Positions 56,260 to 64,000 of a stretch of DNA of 64,000 nucleotides are shown piece after piece. The notes under the pieces were generated by a model. That model worked only from the letters and a program-made list of their open reading frames with translations, was not told the DNA's origin and did no database searches. Source of the DNA: Oceanobacillus damuensis (GTDB lineage Bacteria > Bacillota > Bacilli > Bacillales > Amphibacillaceae); NCBI RefSeq assembly GCF_001618145.1, contig NZ_LQNF01000013.1, forward strand, positions 1 through 64,000, written 5' to 3'. The first letter of the stretch is position 1; each line of letters opens with the position of its first letter. The position numbers were made by a program, and so were the translations under genes.

Positions 56260-57867
56260 TTATGACACGTTTGATATTTGACTGGTAATGATGATAATTA
56301 CGATTGCTGCAGCAACCGCAACATATGGTAAAATACCTGCTCTCTTCTTAAATCCTTTTTCATCCTGTTCGTTTTGCGTTTGTTCAGGAAATTGCCCTTT
56401 GTCAGTAATGTAGTGTCTGTACACAAACAAAGGAATAGCGATCAGGGAAACTAACAAGCCCGATAGGAGTGTGCCTTTTCCCCAAACCAGTGCACCCAAA
56501 CCTAAGAAAGCAATATTGACAAAGGCTAATACTATGTTAATTGACAAAAGCCATGTCGGTACTTTAAATGGTCGCGCCCAGTTTGGACGATCGAGCCTGT
56601 GAATCCATCCAGCATTCAAATTGAAAAAGTTAAATATAATATAATTCACATTTGAAATAGCTAGGATAAATGTATAGTCTGACAAAGAAAGCAAAATAAC
56701 ATTAAATCCTAAATTTGTCCACATAGCTCCAGTGGGAGCCCCATTACGATTTACACGGGAGATGAACTTTGGAAACCATCCATCTACAGATCCTTGGTAT
56801 ATTGTACGAGACGACCCGCCCATAGAAGTCATGATGGATAATACGGTAGAGAGAATCAGCAACAGAACAAGAACCGTTTCTATCAGAAGGCCTCCGCCTA
56901 CCATCACGGCCATTGCTGAACCTACACCCATTCCACTTTCAATGCCGGGATCCAGTAAGCCTTCCGGTCCGAAAAAGTTTTGAAAGGAAAATGGAACAAG
57001 TGTGAACACTAGTAAACATAAAAGCCCTGAAAATATGATCGCTTTATAGGTGTCCTTTTTAGGATTTTTAAATTCACTAGTATAACAGATAGCGGTTTCA
57101 AAAGCATACGTAGACCAAGCAGCTAAAAATAATCCACCGAACAGTAACGTCCATCCTGCTGAATCCCAAGAGACTCCAGTTGGAAGACTAGGGGTTATGT
57201 TTTCTATACTAATTCCTTGGGTAATCAGTGGTACGATCCCTACAATAAGCAGTGGGATAAGAGCCACGACAGCAAGTATTCTTTGAATACGCGCAGCATT
57301 TACGGCACCCAAATTTTGGATTAAAAACACCGCTGCAAGAAAAGTAAGTGCAAGCACGAAGCTAAAGTCGAAACGTACGGTAAGACCTGGGCGTATAAAA
57401 CCTAATTCCAGCAGTGTAATACCCCAAGTAGTAATAGCTGCAGTTGGAAAAAATGTCGTCAAGACGAAACCTGAAGCCAGTTTAGTTCCTAATGCCAATA
57501 CTGGAGTCCAAGCTATCCAATTGCTCCATATGGACATTGCAGATAAAAACTTCGAATATTTCACCCATGCCATAGCGCCATATACAGATGCTCCACCAGA
57601 CTTATTAGGATATAAACCAGCAATTTCAGCGTATAAAAAAGACTGAATGAACCCAATTGTGATGGATAGTGTCCAAACCAGCCACGATAGACCTCCCACA
57701 GTGGCTGCAATAGCCCCAATTGAAAATAAAACTAATGCTGGTACCCCGCTCGCAAACCAAAAAGCATCCTTCCATGTCATTTCTTTTTTTAATCCTTGGG
57801 ATGCTTCCTCATCTTTCGGGATTTCTTCTTCCGGCAATGATTCTTTTAATAGTTCACTCACAAGCAT
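56260..57867 (-). CDS. APC-superfamily permease (candidate amine transporter)
   Basis: 535-aa permease. The start MLVSELLKE at 57867 follows AAGGAGG by five bases; the frame to 57915 is longer but unsupported. About twelve hydrophobic segments; GVPALVLFSIGAIAATVGGLSWLVW and AEIAGLYPNKSGGASVYGAMAWV resemble amino acid/polyamine/organocation transporters. Cytosolic ends are charged. It lies between hxlB and the HODM operon. Methylated amines, or choline-derived compounds, are plausible cargo, but the family is broad. Confidence 0.82.
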   Translation of the reverse strand: MLVSELLKESLPEEEIPKDEEASQGLKKEMTWKDAFWFASGVPALVLFSIGAIAATVGGLSWLVWTLSITIGFIQSFLYAEIAGLYPNKSGGASVYGAMAWVKYSKFLSAMSIWSNWIAWTPVLALGTKLASGFVLTTFFPTAAITTWGITLLELGFIRPGLTVRFDFSFVLALTFLAAVFLIQNLGAVNAARIQRILAVVALIPLLIVGIVPLITQGISIENITPSLPTGVSWDSAGWTLLFGGLFLAAWSTYAFETAICYTSEFKNPKKDTYKAIIFSGLLCLLVFTLVPFSFQNFFGPEGLLDPGIESGMGVGSAMAVMVGGGLLIETVLVLLLILSTVLSIMTSMGGSSRTIYQGSVDGWFPKFISRVNRNGAPTGAMWTNLGFNVILLSLSDYTFILAISNVNYIIFNFFNLNAGWIHRLDRPNWARPFKVPTWLLSINIVLAFVNIAFLGLGALVWGKGTLLSGLLVSLIAIPLFVYRHYITDKGQFPEQTQNEQDEKGFKKRAGILPYVAVAAAIVIIIITSQISNVS

Positions 57868-58013
57868 CAAGACCTCCTTGGTATTTAAACAATAAAGAAT
57901 TGATTTACCTTTCACAGATATGAAAGAATATATCTAAGGTGCCAACTAAATCTATTACAACACTTGTTTTGCGAAAGGACTGCATTCCGCAAATGAGCTG
58001 TAAGAAAGCGCAT

Positions 58014-58049
58014 GGATAATTGTCCTTACGCAATTATCCATGCGCTTTC
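58014..58049 (-). terminator. Terminator of the HODM operon
   Basis: GAAAGCGCATGGATAATTG pairs with CAATTATCCATGCGCTTTC around TCCTTACG, a 14 to 19-bp perfect stem about 190 bp after the reductase stop. The rest of 57868-58237 shows no gene. Confidence 0.85.
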
Positions 58050-58237
58050 AGCCTATTTATCAGTTTTTTAAAATAGGAATTCTCTAAGATTTAGTTGCTT
58101 ATCGTTTTGCTTGTATATGCTATACTCCGGTTATTTTCAACGACAGTTTGGGATGGATGCTTATCATTTATTTAGCAATAACTGTTCACAAATTTCCTCA
58201 CTGGAAGGGTGGATTTCAACGTTTTTTACTTTATAAA

Positions 58238-59200
58238 CTACAAGTCTAAGACAATGCTGCCATTCTTTGTTTTTGCTCGTGATATACACGTGCAAATGAC
58301 ACTTTTTTCTTGTTTCTCCTTATCTGTAAGGAAGAAATCCCTGTGATCAACTTCCCCATCCAGTACGTCTACTTGACAACTACCGCATCCTCCGATTTTG
58401 CAAGAATACGGAGCATCGATACCATGATTCAATAAAGTATCGAGCAAGGTTTCTCCTTCTGGCACTTCTAATACTTTATTGCTTCTATTTAATTTAACTT
58501 GGAAAGGTTCCATTGGACCAAAGTCTGGTGGGACAAAAAGTTCAAAATGAATATTTGTATCAGGGTACCCATATGATTTCGCTGACTCTGAATATTCGTT
58601 TATCATTCTTTCAGGGCCACAGAAATATACATGGGTTCCGATCGGCTGATTTTTCATTAAATCGGTCGTCATCCTATTGCCTTCCTCTGAAAAGTAAAAT
58701 TTAGTTTCATCTGGATAAACCGAATTCAGAAAGGAATAAAAAGCACATAATTCCTTTGAACGTGCAGCATAATGCAATTCAAATGATTTTCCTTTCTTTC
58801 TCAAATCTGCTGCCATGGCGATAAAAGGCGTTATTCCGATACCTGCTGCAATTAAGATATGGTGTTTGGCGCTGAAACTAAGTGCAAAGTGATTTTTTGG
58901 ATAACTGATTTTCAGCTGGTCTCCTTCTTTTATACGATCATGCCAGCATATCGAGCCACCTTTTGATTCATCATTTCGGCGGATAGCAATTTGGTAGTAA
59001 TCTGATTGGTCTGGGTCATTTATTAAGGAATAATTATTTTCATAAATATTCTGATCGATTTGTACATATGTTTTAACATGAGATCCTCCGCCACAGCGCA
59101 GCAGCCTTGAAGTATCAATGGGCTTTAGTTTAAAACTTTTAACCTGTGGAGATTCACACCTAATCTCTTCTACAACAACATCGATGGTATTTCCAGACAT
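58238..59200 (-). CDS. Ferredoxin-type oxidoreductase of the N-demethylase system
   Basis: 320-aa reductase, starting at ATG 59200 after AAAGGAGG. The N-terminal flavin/ferredoxin-reductase barrel is followed by an NAD domain (HILIAAGIGITPFIAMAADLRKKG). The C-terminal plant-type 2Fe-2S ferredoxin has CKIGGCGSCQ and ICTC cysteines. This is the phthalate-dioxygenase-reductase/VanB layout. It begins two bases before the preceding gene ends and should deliver electrons from NAD(P)H to the heme N-demethylase two genes upstream. Confidence 0.9.
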   Translation of the reverse strand: MSGNTIDVVVEEIRCESPQVKSFKLKPIDTSRLLRCGGGSHVKTYVQIDQNIYENNYSLINDPDQSDYYQIAIRRNDESKGGSICWHDRIKEGDQLKISYPKNHFALSFSAKHHILIAAGIGITPFIAMAADLRKKGKSFELHYAARSKELCAFYSFLNSVYPDETKFYFSEEGNRMTTDLMKNQPIGTHVYFCGPERMINEYSESAKSYGYPDTNIHFELFVPPDFGPMEPFQVKLNRSNKVLEVPEGETLLDTLLNHGIDAPYSCKIGGCGSCQVDVLDGEVDHRDFFLTDKEKQEKSVICTCISRAKTKNGSIVLDL

Positions 59201-59201
59201 C

Positions 59202-60023
59202 TTATTTTTTCCTCCTTTCCACACCAATTACTGCTTCTTCAGCTTTCACATAACCAAGATATGCGCCAAGCCTTCTTGAATAATGACTAGAAACCTCTAA
59301 CTTCGTATTGCAGTGTTCACAAATCATTTCTTCTATTTCATCGCCTGTTTGATTTGTATTAAAAGCGTAGCACTTTACACACATAATTTTTTCCTTTTTC
59401 TGTCCTAACCCATTATATTGAATTTCATCATCTGTAAAACCTGAATTATAAGCTACGTTTTTAACGAAATTAATCATCGACCAGGATCCAGAAATATAAA
59501 GTCTTGTACCAATTACTTGGTTATTGAAAATAGTTTGCAGCTTAAAATTGTCTAAAGAAGTTATTAAGTTAATGTTATGGTAGTGCTGAAGATAACCCAA
59601 TAATTCTCCTTGTTCCCCTGCTTTGACATAAACATTGGCTTCAACCCCATTGAAAGATAGAAAGTCAATAATCACTAGATTGTCAAACAGGGCCGCTTCT
59701 TCCATTAACAGCAACATTTTCTTGCATCGTTCAGGGATTTTAAAATGTGAATATTCGGAAATATTAATTTCAAAAAAATCACCTTCAGATATTGAAAGGT
59801 ATTCTCCGTTGTTGATTGAAGTGTTGATAAAGAGACGACATATTCCTTCTTCATTTGTTTTAATCAAATAGACAGGAAGTTGAATAGTAGTTTCATTGCA
59901 CACTATTTGATCTGCATAAGCAATCATGTTTGGGATAGAGCCCTTGGTCAATTCGACTTCTGCAATATGACCTTGTTCAAATGTCTTTAATTTGCTGAGA
60001 AGCTTACAATTAATTGGATGCAT
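59202..60023 (-). CDS. Dimethylamine monooxygenase DmmA-like subunit with C-terminal zinc ribbon
   Basis: 273 aa. The C-terminus is diagnostic: CVKCYAFNTN, then CEHCNTKLEVSSHYSRRLGAYLGYVKAEE, a four-Cys ribbon followed by the SRRLGAYxGY motif of DmmA-family small subunits in dimethylamine monooxygenase operons. The first 190 residues have no recognised catalytic motif and may be a degenerate ferredoxin-reductase-like fold. It lies between the heme subunit (18 bp away) and the reductase (overlap of stop and ribosome site). Name is by family resemblance only. Confidence 0.75.
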   Translation of the reverse strand: MHPINCKLLSKLKTFEQGHIAEVELTKGSIPNMIAYADQIVCNETTIQLPVYLIKTNEEGICRLFINTSINNGEYLSISEGDFFEINISEYSHFKIPERCKKMLLLMEEAALFDNLVIIDFLSFNGVEANVYVKAGEQGELLGYLQHYHNINLITSLDNFKLQTIFNNQVIGTRLYISGSWSMINFVKNVAYNSGFTDDEIQYNGLGQKKEKIMCVKCYAFNTNQTGDEIEEMICEHCNTKLEVSSHYSRRLGAYLGYVKAEEAVIGVERRKK

Positions 60024-60041
60024 TTCCTTTCTTCCCTTCTT

Positions 60042-61025
60042 TTATTTTATTGAAGAAGAGCCTTCTATCCTCTGTTTCAAGTATTCCAGTATTTCATCTT
60101 TATATGAAATAAAACCTTTATATTCCGCTATATCATTTGGTATGTCATCCATAATATTATAGAATTGATATTTCCATTGCTTATTCTTAATCAACTCTTC
60201 AAGAGTAATCAGATGTGTGTGAATACTAAACAAAATACCATTACTGCGTGGTAGACGAAATAACCTCTGATCCTCTACTCTTAAATTAACTAATTGACCA
60301 GCGTTATCAGCGGTGACATTTCCTTTTTTCGGTCCCCATTCTCCAAATGTCTCTGGTGCAGTATCAAGAATCGGCTCAATTGTTAACGTCCAATTATATC
60401 TGGTCCAAGGCTGCTCAGCTTCAATTCTTAAAATGAAATCGCGAACCTTCTCAACTAAACCACTGCCAGAAAAGGCATGTGGAACAGGATTGTGTATTTC
60501 TAAAAATTCCATCCCTAAATCAAATGCAATTGACCAATCAGCCGGGAAACATAGCTGTCCAGCGTCCATATATAGCTTTCCGTCTCTTTGTCCCAGATAA
60601 ACTAAATCTTCTTGAACATGCCGGCCAATAAAGTCTAATGGTTCATAAGGCAAGCTGGAAAGATCACCAAAAGTAAAGGTTTCTTCTTCTCCTAGTAGAT
60701 GGTTTCGAAATACCCAGTAGTTTCTTTCTTTCTTTAGACTAAAATAGTTTGGGTGGATGGATACCATCTCGTGCATAATCATTTCCAGTATTTCCCACTG
60801 AGCTTCAATAGAATGTGGGAAAGATTGGAAAGTCTGTTCTTTTCTGCTCTCTAATAGTTCTCGTTTTAGTTTAATTTCCTCGAAATATTCTGGAGTAATG
60901 TCAAGTACATACGGGGGATCAAGTTTCCTGGAATTATTAGAATATCTATAGGAATCTGTAGTAAATGGGAACGGAAAACGTTCTAATAAAGGTTTGCTCA
61001 TAATTTTTGCACTCTGTGTAACCAT
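60042..61025 (-). CDS. Heme-dependent oxidative N-demethylase (DUF3445/HODM) catalytic subunit
   Basis: 327-aa protein of the DUF3445 family. The start MVTQSAKIMSKPLLERFPFPF at 61025 follows AAAAGGAGG; the frame to 61085 has no site. Typical segments: QDQ-like RKLDPPYVLDITPEYFEEIKLKRELL, EMIMHEMVSIHP, DAGQLCFPADWSIAFDLGMEFLEIHNPVP, and LRVEDQRLFRLPRSNGILFSIHTHL. HODM uses heme in a PAS-like fold to oxidise dimethylamine to methylamine and formaldehyde. It is the first gene of a three-gene operon controlled by an HxlR-like motif, linking it directly to formaldehyde assimilation. Confidence 0.88.
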   Translation of the reverse strand: MVTQSAKIMSKPLLERFPFPFTTDSYRYSNNSRKLDPPYVLDITPEYFEEIKLKRELLESRKEQTFQSFPHSIEAQWEILEMIMHEMVSIHPNYFSLKKERNYWVFRNHLLGEEETFTFGDLSSLPYEPLDFIGRHVQEDLVYLGQRDGKLYMDAGQLCFPADWSIAFDLGMEFLEIHNPVPHAFSGSGLVEKVRDFILRIEAEQPWTRYNWTLTIEPILDTAPETFGEWGPKKGNVTADNAGQLVNLRVEDQRLFRLPRSNGILFSIHTHLITLEELIKNKQWKYQFYNIMDDIPNDIAEYKGFISYKDEILEYLKQRIEGSSSIK

Positions 61026-61094
61026 TATGTTATTCCTCCTTTTAAGGTACTGAATATTCAGAAATAAACTCTTACAACTGACCAAGCTTCATAA

Positions 61095-61215
61095 TAAATC
61101 GGAACGTAATTTCTCTTTCCAATTACTTATTGTATTGCATATTCAGATTGATTGGCGGTTACTTAGATAGCGCTTTCATTAACTTTTGCATCATTCATAC
61201 ATTATAGTAGTTATG
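61095..61215 (-). pseudogene. Remnant of a cupin gene's 3' end upstream of the HODM gene
   Basis: CTTAGATAGCGCTTTCATTA and GCATCATTCATAC at 61160-61200 align with the 3' part of the intact cupin gene at 63403 (TAGATAGCGCTTCCATCAC, GCATCAAAAAG). The adjacent flank CTTTCCAATTAC also matches. The reading frame is destroyed. The intact cupin and a HODM remnant lie 2.2 kb further on. Confidence 0.7.
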
Positions 61216-61430
61216 AACTTAGAGGTAATTTTTTCAATAAATCCTTTGATCTTCCTGGCCTGACAAATAGGATTCTCACATGACTACGCTTTCAATATTA
61301 TTCTGACTGCAATTCTGCCTTCGCATTTTATAGTAGTTTTCCAGGGAATCATTAGATCACCTTTCCTCGCTCCTTTCCGTACATCCTTTGAATCGCATAC
61401 TTTATTATAAATCAGATTAGGATGTGAAAA

Positions 61431-61458
61431 AAGTACGCACTTTTAATTCATATAGTAT
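61431..61458 (-). promoter_or_regulatory. HxlR-like regulatory motif, site 8 (HODM operon)
   Basis: AAGTACGCACTT, TTAATTC, ATATAGTAT, closely matching sites 4 and 6, about 405 bp upstream of the HODM start. The long distance suggests either a long leader or that the cupin remnant separates an older promoter from the gene. No other gene lies between. Confidence 0.7.
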
Positions 61459-61568
61459 GTTAAAAAACATTAACATACGCAAATTCACCTCGTTGACACC
61501 ATGAAGTTTCTATTGTTCATGAATGTAATATATCTATAGTTGAATCTATATTTATTTAACTAGAGTTA

Positions 61569-62936
61569 TTATGAAGGAATTCTTTTTACTTCTTCTTCCT
61601 CCTCATTAAGTGCAGCAAATTTTTCTTCTGGAGCATCTTGGTTGATGCGGTACCTTGCCCATGTGAAGTAATAAATACTTGCTACGGCGAAAATACCGAT
61701 GTTAATTACGAAAAAGACAGGATCCTTAAAAATACTGGAGAATAAAGCAATTATGCTAATGATAATACAGACGATAGGCACAACTGGGTAAAATGGTGCT
61801 TTATACGGGCGATTCAGATTTGGTTCTTTTTTCCTTAAAACCATTAGTGATATGTTCATCATAATGTAAGACACTAACGCTCCAAATGTAGCGATTAAAA
61901 TTAATCGATCCGGATTGAACATTAGAACAAACACGAAACCAATTGCTCCCGGAACAAGGATTGCCATATATGGTGTGCGGCGCTTCTCATTTAGCTTAGA
62001 CAGAAATTTAGGGAAATACCCAGCTCTTGACAATGCAAAGGTTTGTCTGGAATATGCCAAGATTGCCCCTGCTAAGCTTGCAAGCATTCCGAATAAACCA
62101 ACTACAGAGAGGACACTGATTAACCATGAATTTTCATTGACACCAGTGGCAATCGCATAGGAAAGTGGGTTTTCTTCTACAGATGCTCCAGCTGCTCCAC
62201 CAAGGCCAACGGTAACTGTAACCACAAGGAACGCAAGGATAACAAGTGTAAAAATCGCTCTCATAATCCCTTTAGGCATGTCCTTAACGGGGTCACGGCA
62301 CTCTTCTGCAAGCATTGGCAGCATTTCCATACAAATATACAACCACATCGCATAAGGAAGTGCAGCCCATATACCGGAGATTCCACCAGGGATGAGTCCA
62401 CCTTCAAATAATTTTTCAGCGGTAATATGTGGCATCCCATAAAAAGAGAAAAGTAATACAACACCTACAGAGATAGTAACAAGAATCATCTCGATTGTTG
62501 CGTATTCATTCACACCTAAGATATGAACAATAAAGAAAAACACATATAAAACTGCAGCAGCTAGAATAGGATCGATTGCAGGAATCAGGAAATTCACGTA
62601 ATAACCTGCCCCAGCTGTGAACACCGCTGTACCTACCGCAAATTCTAATGTAACACCTACACCAGTAAGAAACCCAGCATATGGCCCCATTGCTCTTCTA
62701 GTAAAAGCATATGCCCCTCCAGCATGTGGCATTGCTGTTGTCAGCTCCGATAATGATAGGCACAATGTTACATACATAAGACCTATTATCGCAGTAGCAA
62801 TCAACATTCCAATTAAACCTGATTCAGCCAGACCGTAGTTCCAACCAAAATATGACCCCGAAATAACGATTCCCACACCCAAGCCCCATATTTGTAAAGG
62901 ACCTAAAACCTTTTTTAATTCCATATTATTACTCAA
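61569..62936 (-). CDS. Ethanolamine-permease-like APC transporter (candidate methylamine carrier)
   Basis: 455-aa permease with about twelve helices. The opening LKKVLGPLQIWGLGVGIVISGSYFGWNYGLAESG is characteristic of the ethanolamine transporter (EAT) branch of the APC superfamily. PHAGGAYAFTRRAMGPYAGFLTGVGVTLEF is also typical. It lies between the HODM operon and the second cupin. Since the branch carries short primary amines and the context is amine oxidation, methylamine or dimethylamine uptake is a plausible role; ethanolamine remains the default. Confidence 0.85.
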   Translation of the reverse strand: MSNNMELKKVLGPLQIWGLGVGIVISGSYFGWNYGLAESGLIGMLIATAIIGLMYVTLCLSLSELTTAMPHAGGAYAFTRRAMGPYAGFLTGVGVTLEFAVGTAVFTAGAGYYVNFLIPAIDPILAAAVLYVFFFIVHILGVNEYATIEMILVTISVGVVLLFSFYGMPHITAEKLFEGGLIPGGISGIWAALPYAMWLYICMEMLPMLAEECRDPVKDMPKGIMRAIFTLVILAFLVVTVTVGLGGAAGASVEENPLSYAIATGVNENSWLISVLSVVGLFGMLASLAGAILAYSRQTFALSRAGYFPKFLSKLNEKRRTPYMAILVPGAIGFVFVLMFNPDRLILIATFGALVSYIMMNISLMVLRKKEPNLNRPYKAPFYPVVPIVCIIISIIALFSSIFKDPVFFVINIGIFAVASIYYFTWARYRINQDAPEEKFAALNEEEEEVKRIPS

Positions 62937-63164
62937 AATTTTCCCCCTTATTTATTAAATATTTTAATTTCATAAGTCTTTGTACAGATAAAAGTCTGAC
63001 AACAATACGTAACATCCTCTTAGAAAATTAGTCGTTACTTCATTCTTGGACTTATCAAAAAGGAATATGGATAGTTTCAGTTTCCTATACTCGAAACAAA
63101 CAATGGCAACCATAGGTCCATCAGAAATAAATGTGGAAAGGGTTAGCAGCTCTTTGTTGGGTTT

Positions 63165-63265
63165 TAATTAACAGGAATCTTCATTAAGTGAATATGGAAA
63201 AACGACCTTATAAAGGTTTGCTCACAATTTTGTCATTTATAGAACTACTATGTTATTCCTCCCTT
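63165..63265 (-). pseudogene. Remnant of a second HODM gene (5' end)
   Basis: On the minus strand GGAGGAATAACATA is followed by an eroded start and AGCAAACCTTTATAAGGTCG, then TTTTTCCATATTCACTTAAT and GATTCCTGT. This aligns with the intact HODM start at 61025 (GGAGGAATAACATA, AGCAAACCTTTATTAGAACG, GATTCCTAT). Stop codons interrupt the frame. It lies directly downstream of the intact cupin paralogue 2. Confidence 0.75.
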
Positions 63266-63402
63266 CTAACTAAACTGAAGATCAGATAAATCTTCCGCAG
63301 CTTACCGATTGCACTTCATAATAGCCTTGCTGATAATCATTGAGGTGATTATAATGCAGTTTTCCTTCTCTATTTCTTTCCAATTACGCCTTTTAAATCA
63401 TA

Positions 63403-63765
63403 TTAAGATTTACGATGCCTTGTATAGATAGCGCTTCCATCACTTTCCGCATCAAAAAGGACTGTTGTAGTGGGTGTGAAAATTAAAGCATCGCCTTCTT
63501 CTGCCACAAACTTTCTGCCTTTATCATCTCGTACAGCAATCTTTCCTTTTGCAACAGTTTGTATTTCCAACAACTCATATGTGATCTTAAACTCTTCCTT
63601 ATGCGTATCGAAGTAACCCATTTCAGTTGAACTTACAGGCACATTAAAAAATTGTATTGTATTTGTAAGTTTTTTTGTTTCATAACTGCCTGCTTTTATC
63701 AGCTGTATACCTGGATTCTGATTTAGATACTTGTAATTTATTTTTGACAATGTCTTCTCACTCAT
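63403..63765 (-). CDS. Small cupin-domain protein, paralogue 2
   Basis: 120-aa single-domain cupin, about half identical to the cupin at 48401. Shared blocks: KYLNQNPGIQLIKAGSYETKKLTN, EFKITYELLEIQTVAKGKIAVRDDKG, and EGDALIFTPTTTVLFDAESDGSAIYTRHR. It lacks the paralogue's last residues. AGCGAAGAGGATG precedes the ATG. Its original position appears to have been directly upstream of a HODM gene, so a role in amine or formaldehyde handling is plausible. Function unknown. The final stretch 63766-64000 shows no gene. Confidence 0.8.
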   Translation of the reverse strand: MSEKTLSKINYKYLNQNPGIQLIKAGSYETKKLTNTIQFFNVPVSSTEMGYFDTHKEEFKITYELLEIQTVAKGKIAVRDDKGRKFVAEEGDALIFTPTTTVLFDAESDGSAIYTRHRKS

Positions 63766-64000
63766 CCTCTTCGCTCCAATACAATAGTTTTCATTTTAAC
63801 TGGCGTCCGTGTAAATATCCTTTGTAAATCACAGTTTTTCTCGCCAGTTTCCCTCCTTCCTCTCTTTTTTCCCCCTTATCTAGAAATTCTAGCTAAGCAA
63901 TAACAGGGCCTTCAAAACTTACTTGTCTTACAGCATGCTGTAATCAAGGACTTCAGTAAATTTTTTAGAAGTCTTTATTTAGTCATTACTTCTAGTATGA

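Overview
The window reads as chromosome of a low-GC Gram-positive bacterium of the Bacillaceae. Support for this: AGGAGG-type ribosome binding sites, aprX, an AcsA-type ligase, a PerR-like box, a SAM-I (S-box) leader, HxlR/HxlA/HxlB and many U-tailed terminators. The style suggests a halotolerant, Oceanobacillus/Virgibacillus-like genus, but that is inference. No rRNA, tRNA, CRISPR array, prophage or intact insertion sequence was seen.

Region 1 (1-12.5 kb): the cut-off end of a secreted Glu/Pro-rich protein, then a minus-strand phosphonate region. This comprises GntR/UTRA regulator phnF, C-P lyase genes phnGHIJKML, a PHP phosphoesterase in the place usually held by phnP, and the transporter phnD-phnC-phnE-phnE. 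Two 11-bp-periodic PhoP-like boxes precede phnG and phnD.

Region 2 (12.5-29 kb): ahpC-ahpF behind a PerR-like box and bracketed by two related repeat blocks; a DUF4282 protein; a SAM-riboswitch operon (SsuABC-type transporter plus AcsA-like ligase); a cell-wall amidase/glucosaminidase; AprX protease; methylmalonate-semialdehyde dehydrogenase; an aminotransferase pseudogene; and a PH-domain protein. Three arrays of one 52-bp hairpin-bearing tandem repeat lie here.

Region 3 (29-64 kb) is the most interesting part: an apparent methylated-amine utilisation island. CopD, CopC and a copper/TPQ amine oxidase come first. Then follow half of a PPDK regulatory protein, a GapB-like GAPDH, Fba, Tkt, RpiB, GlpX, PfkA, Gnd, Zwf, HxlR, three near-identical 3-hexulose-6-phosphate synthases, one 6-phospho-3-hexuloisomerase and Rpe, making a nearly complete ribulose monophosphate (RuMP) cycle. 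At the end sit a heme-dependent oxidative N-demethylase (DUF3445/HODM) operon with its zinc-ribbon and ferredoxin-reductase partners, two APC permeases and two small cupins. A ~30-bp motif (AAGTGCGTACTT plus an ATACACTATATG-like half) recurs eight times in front of these genes, including hxlA and the HODM operon, and is best explained as an HxlR-type formaldehyde regulon. The inferred route is dimethylamine to methylamine plus formaldehyde (HODM), methylamine to formaldehyde, ammonia and H2O2 (copper amine oxidase), then formaldehyde fixation by HxlA/HxlB. Duplicated and decayed cupin and HODM fragments show that the island has been expanding and remodelling.
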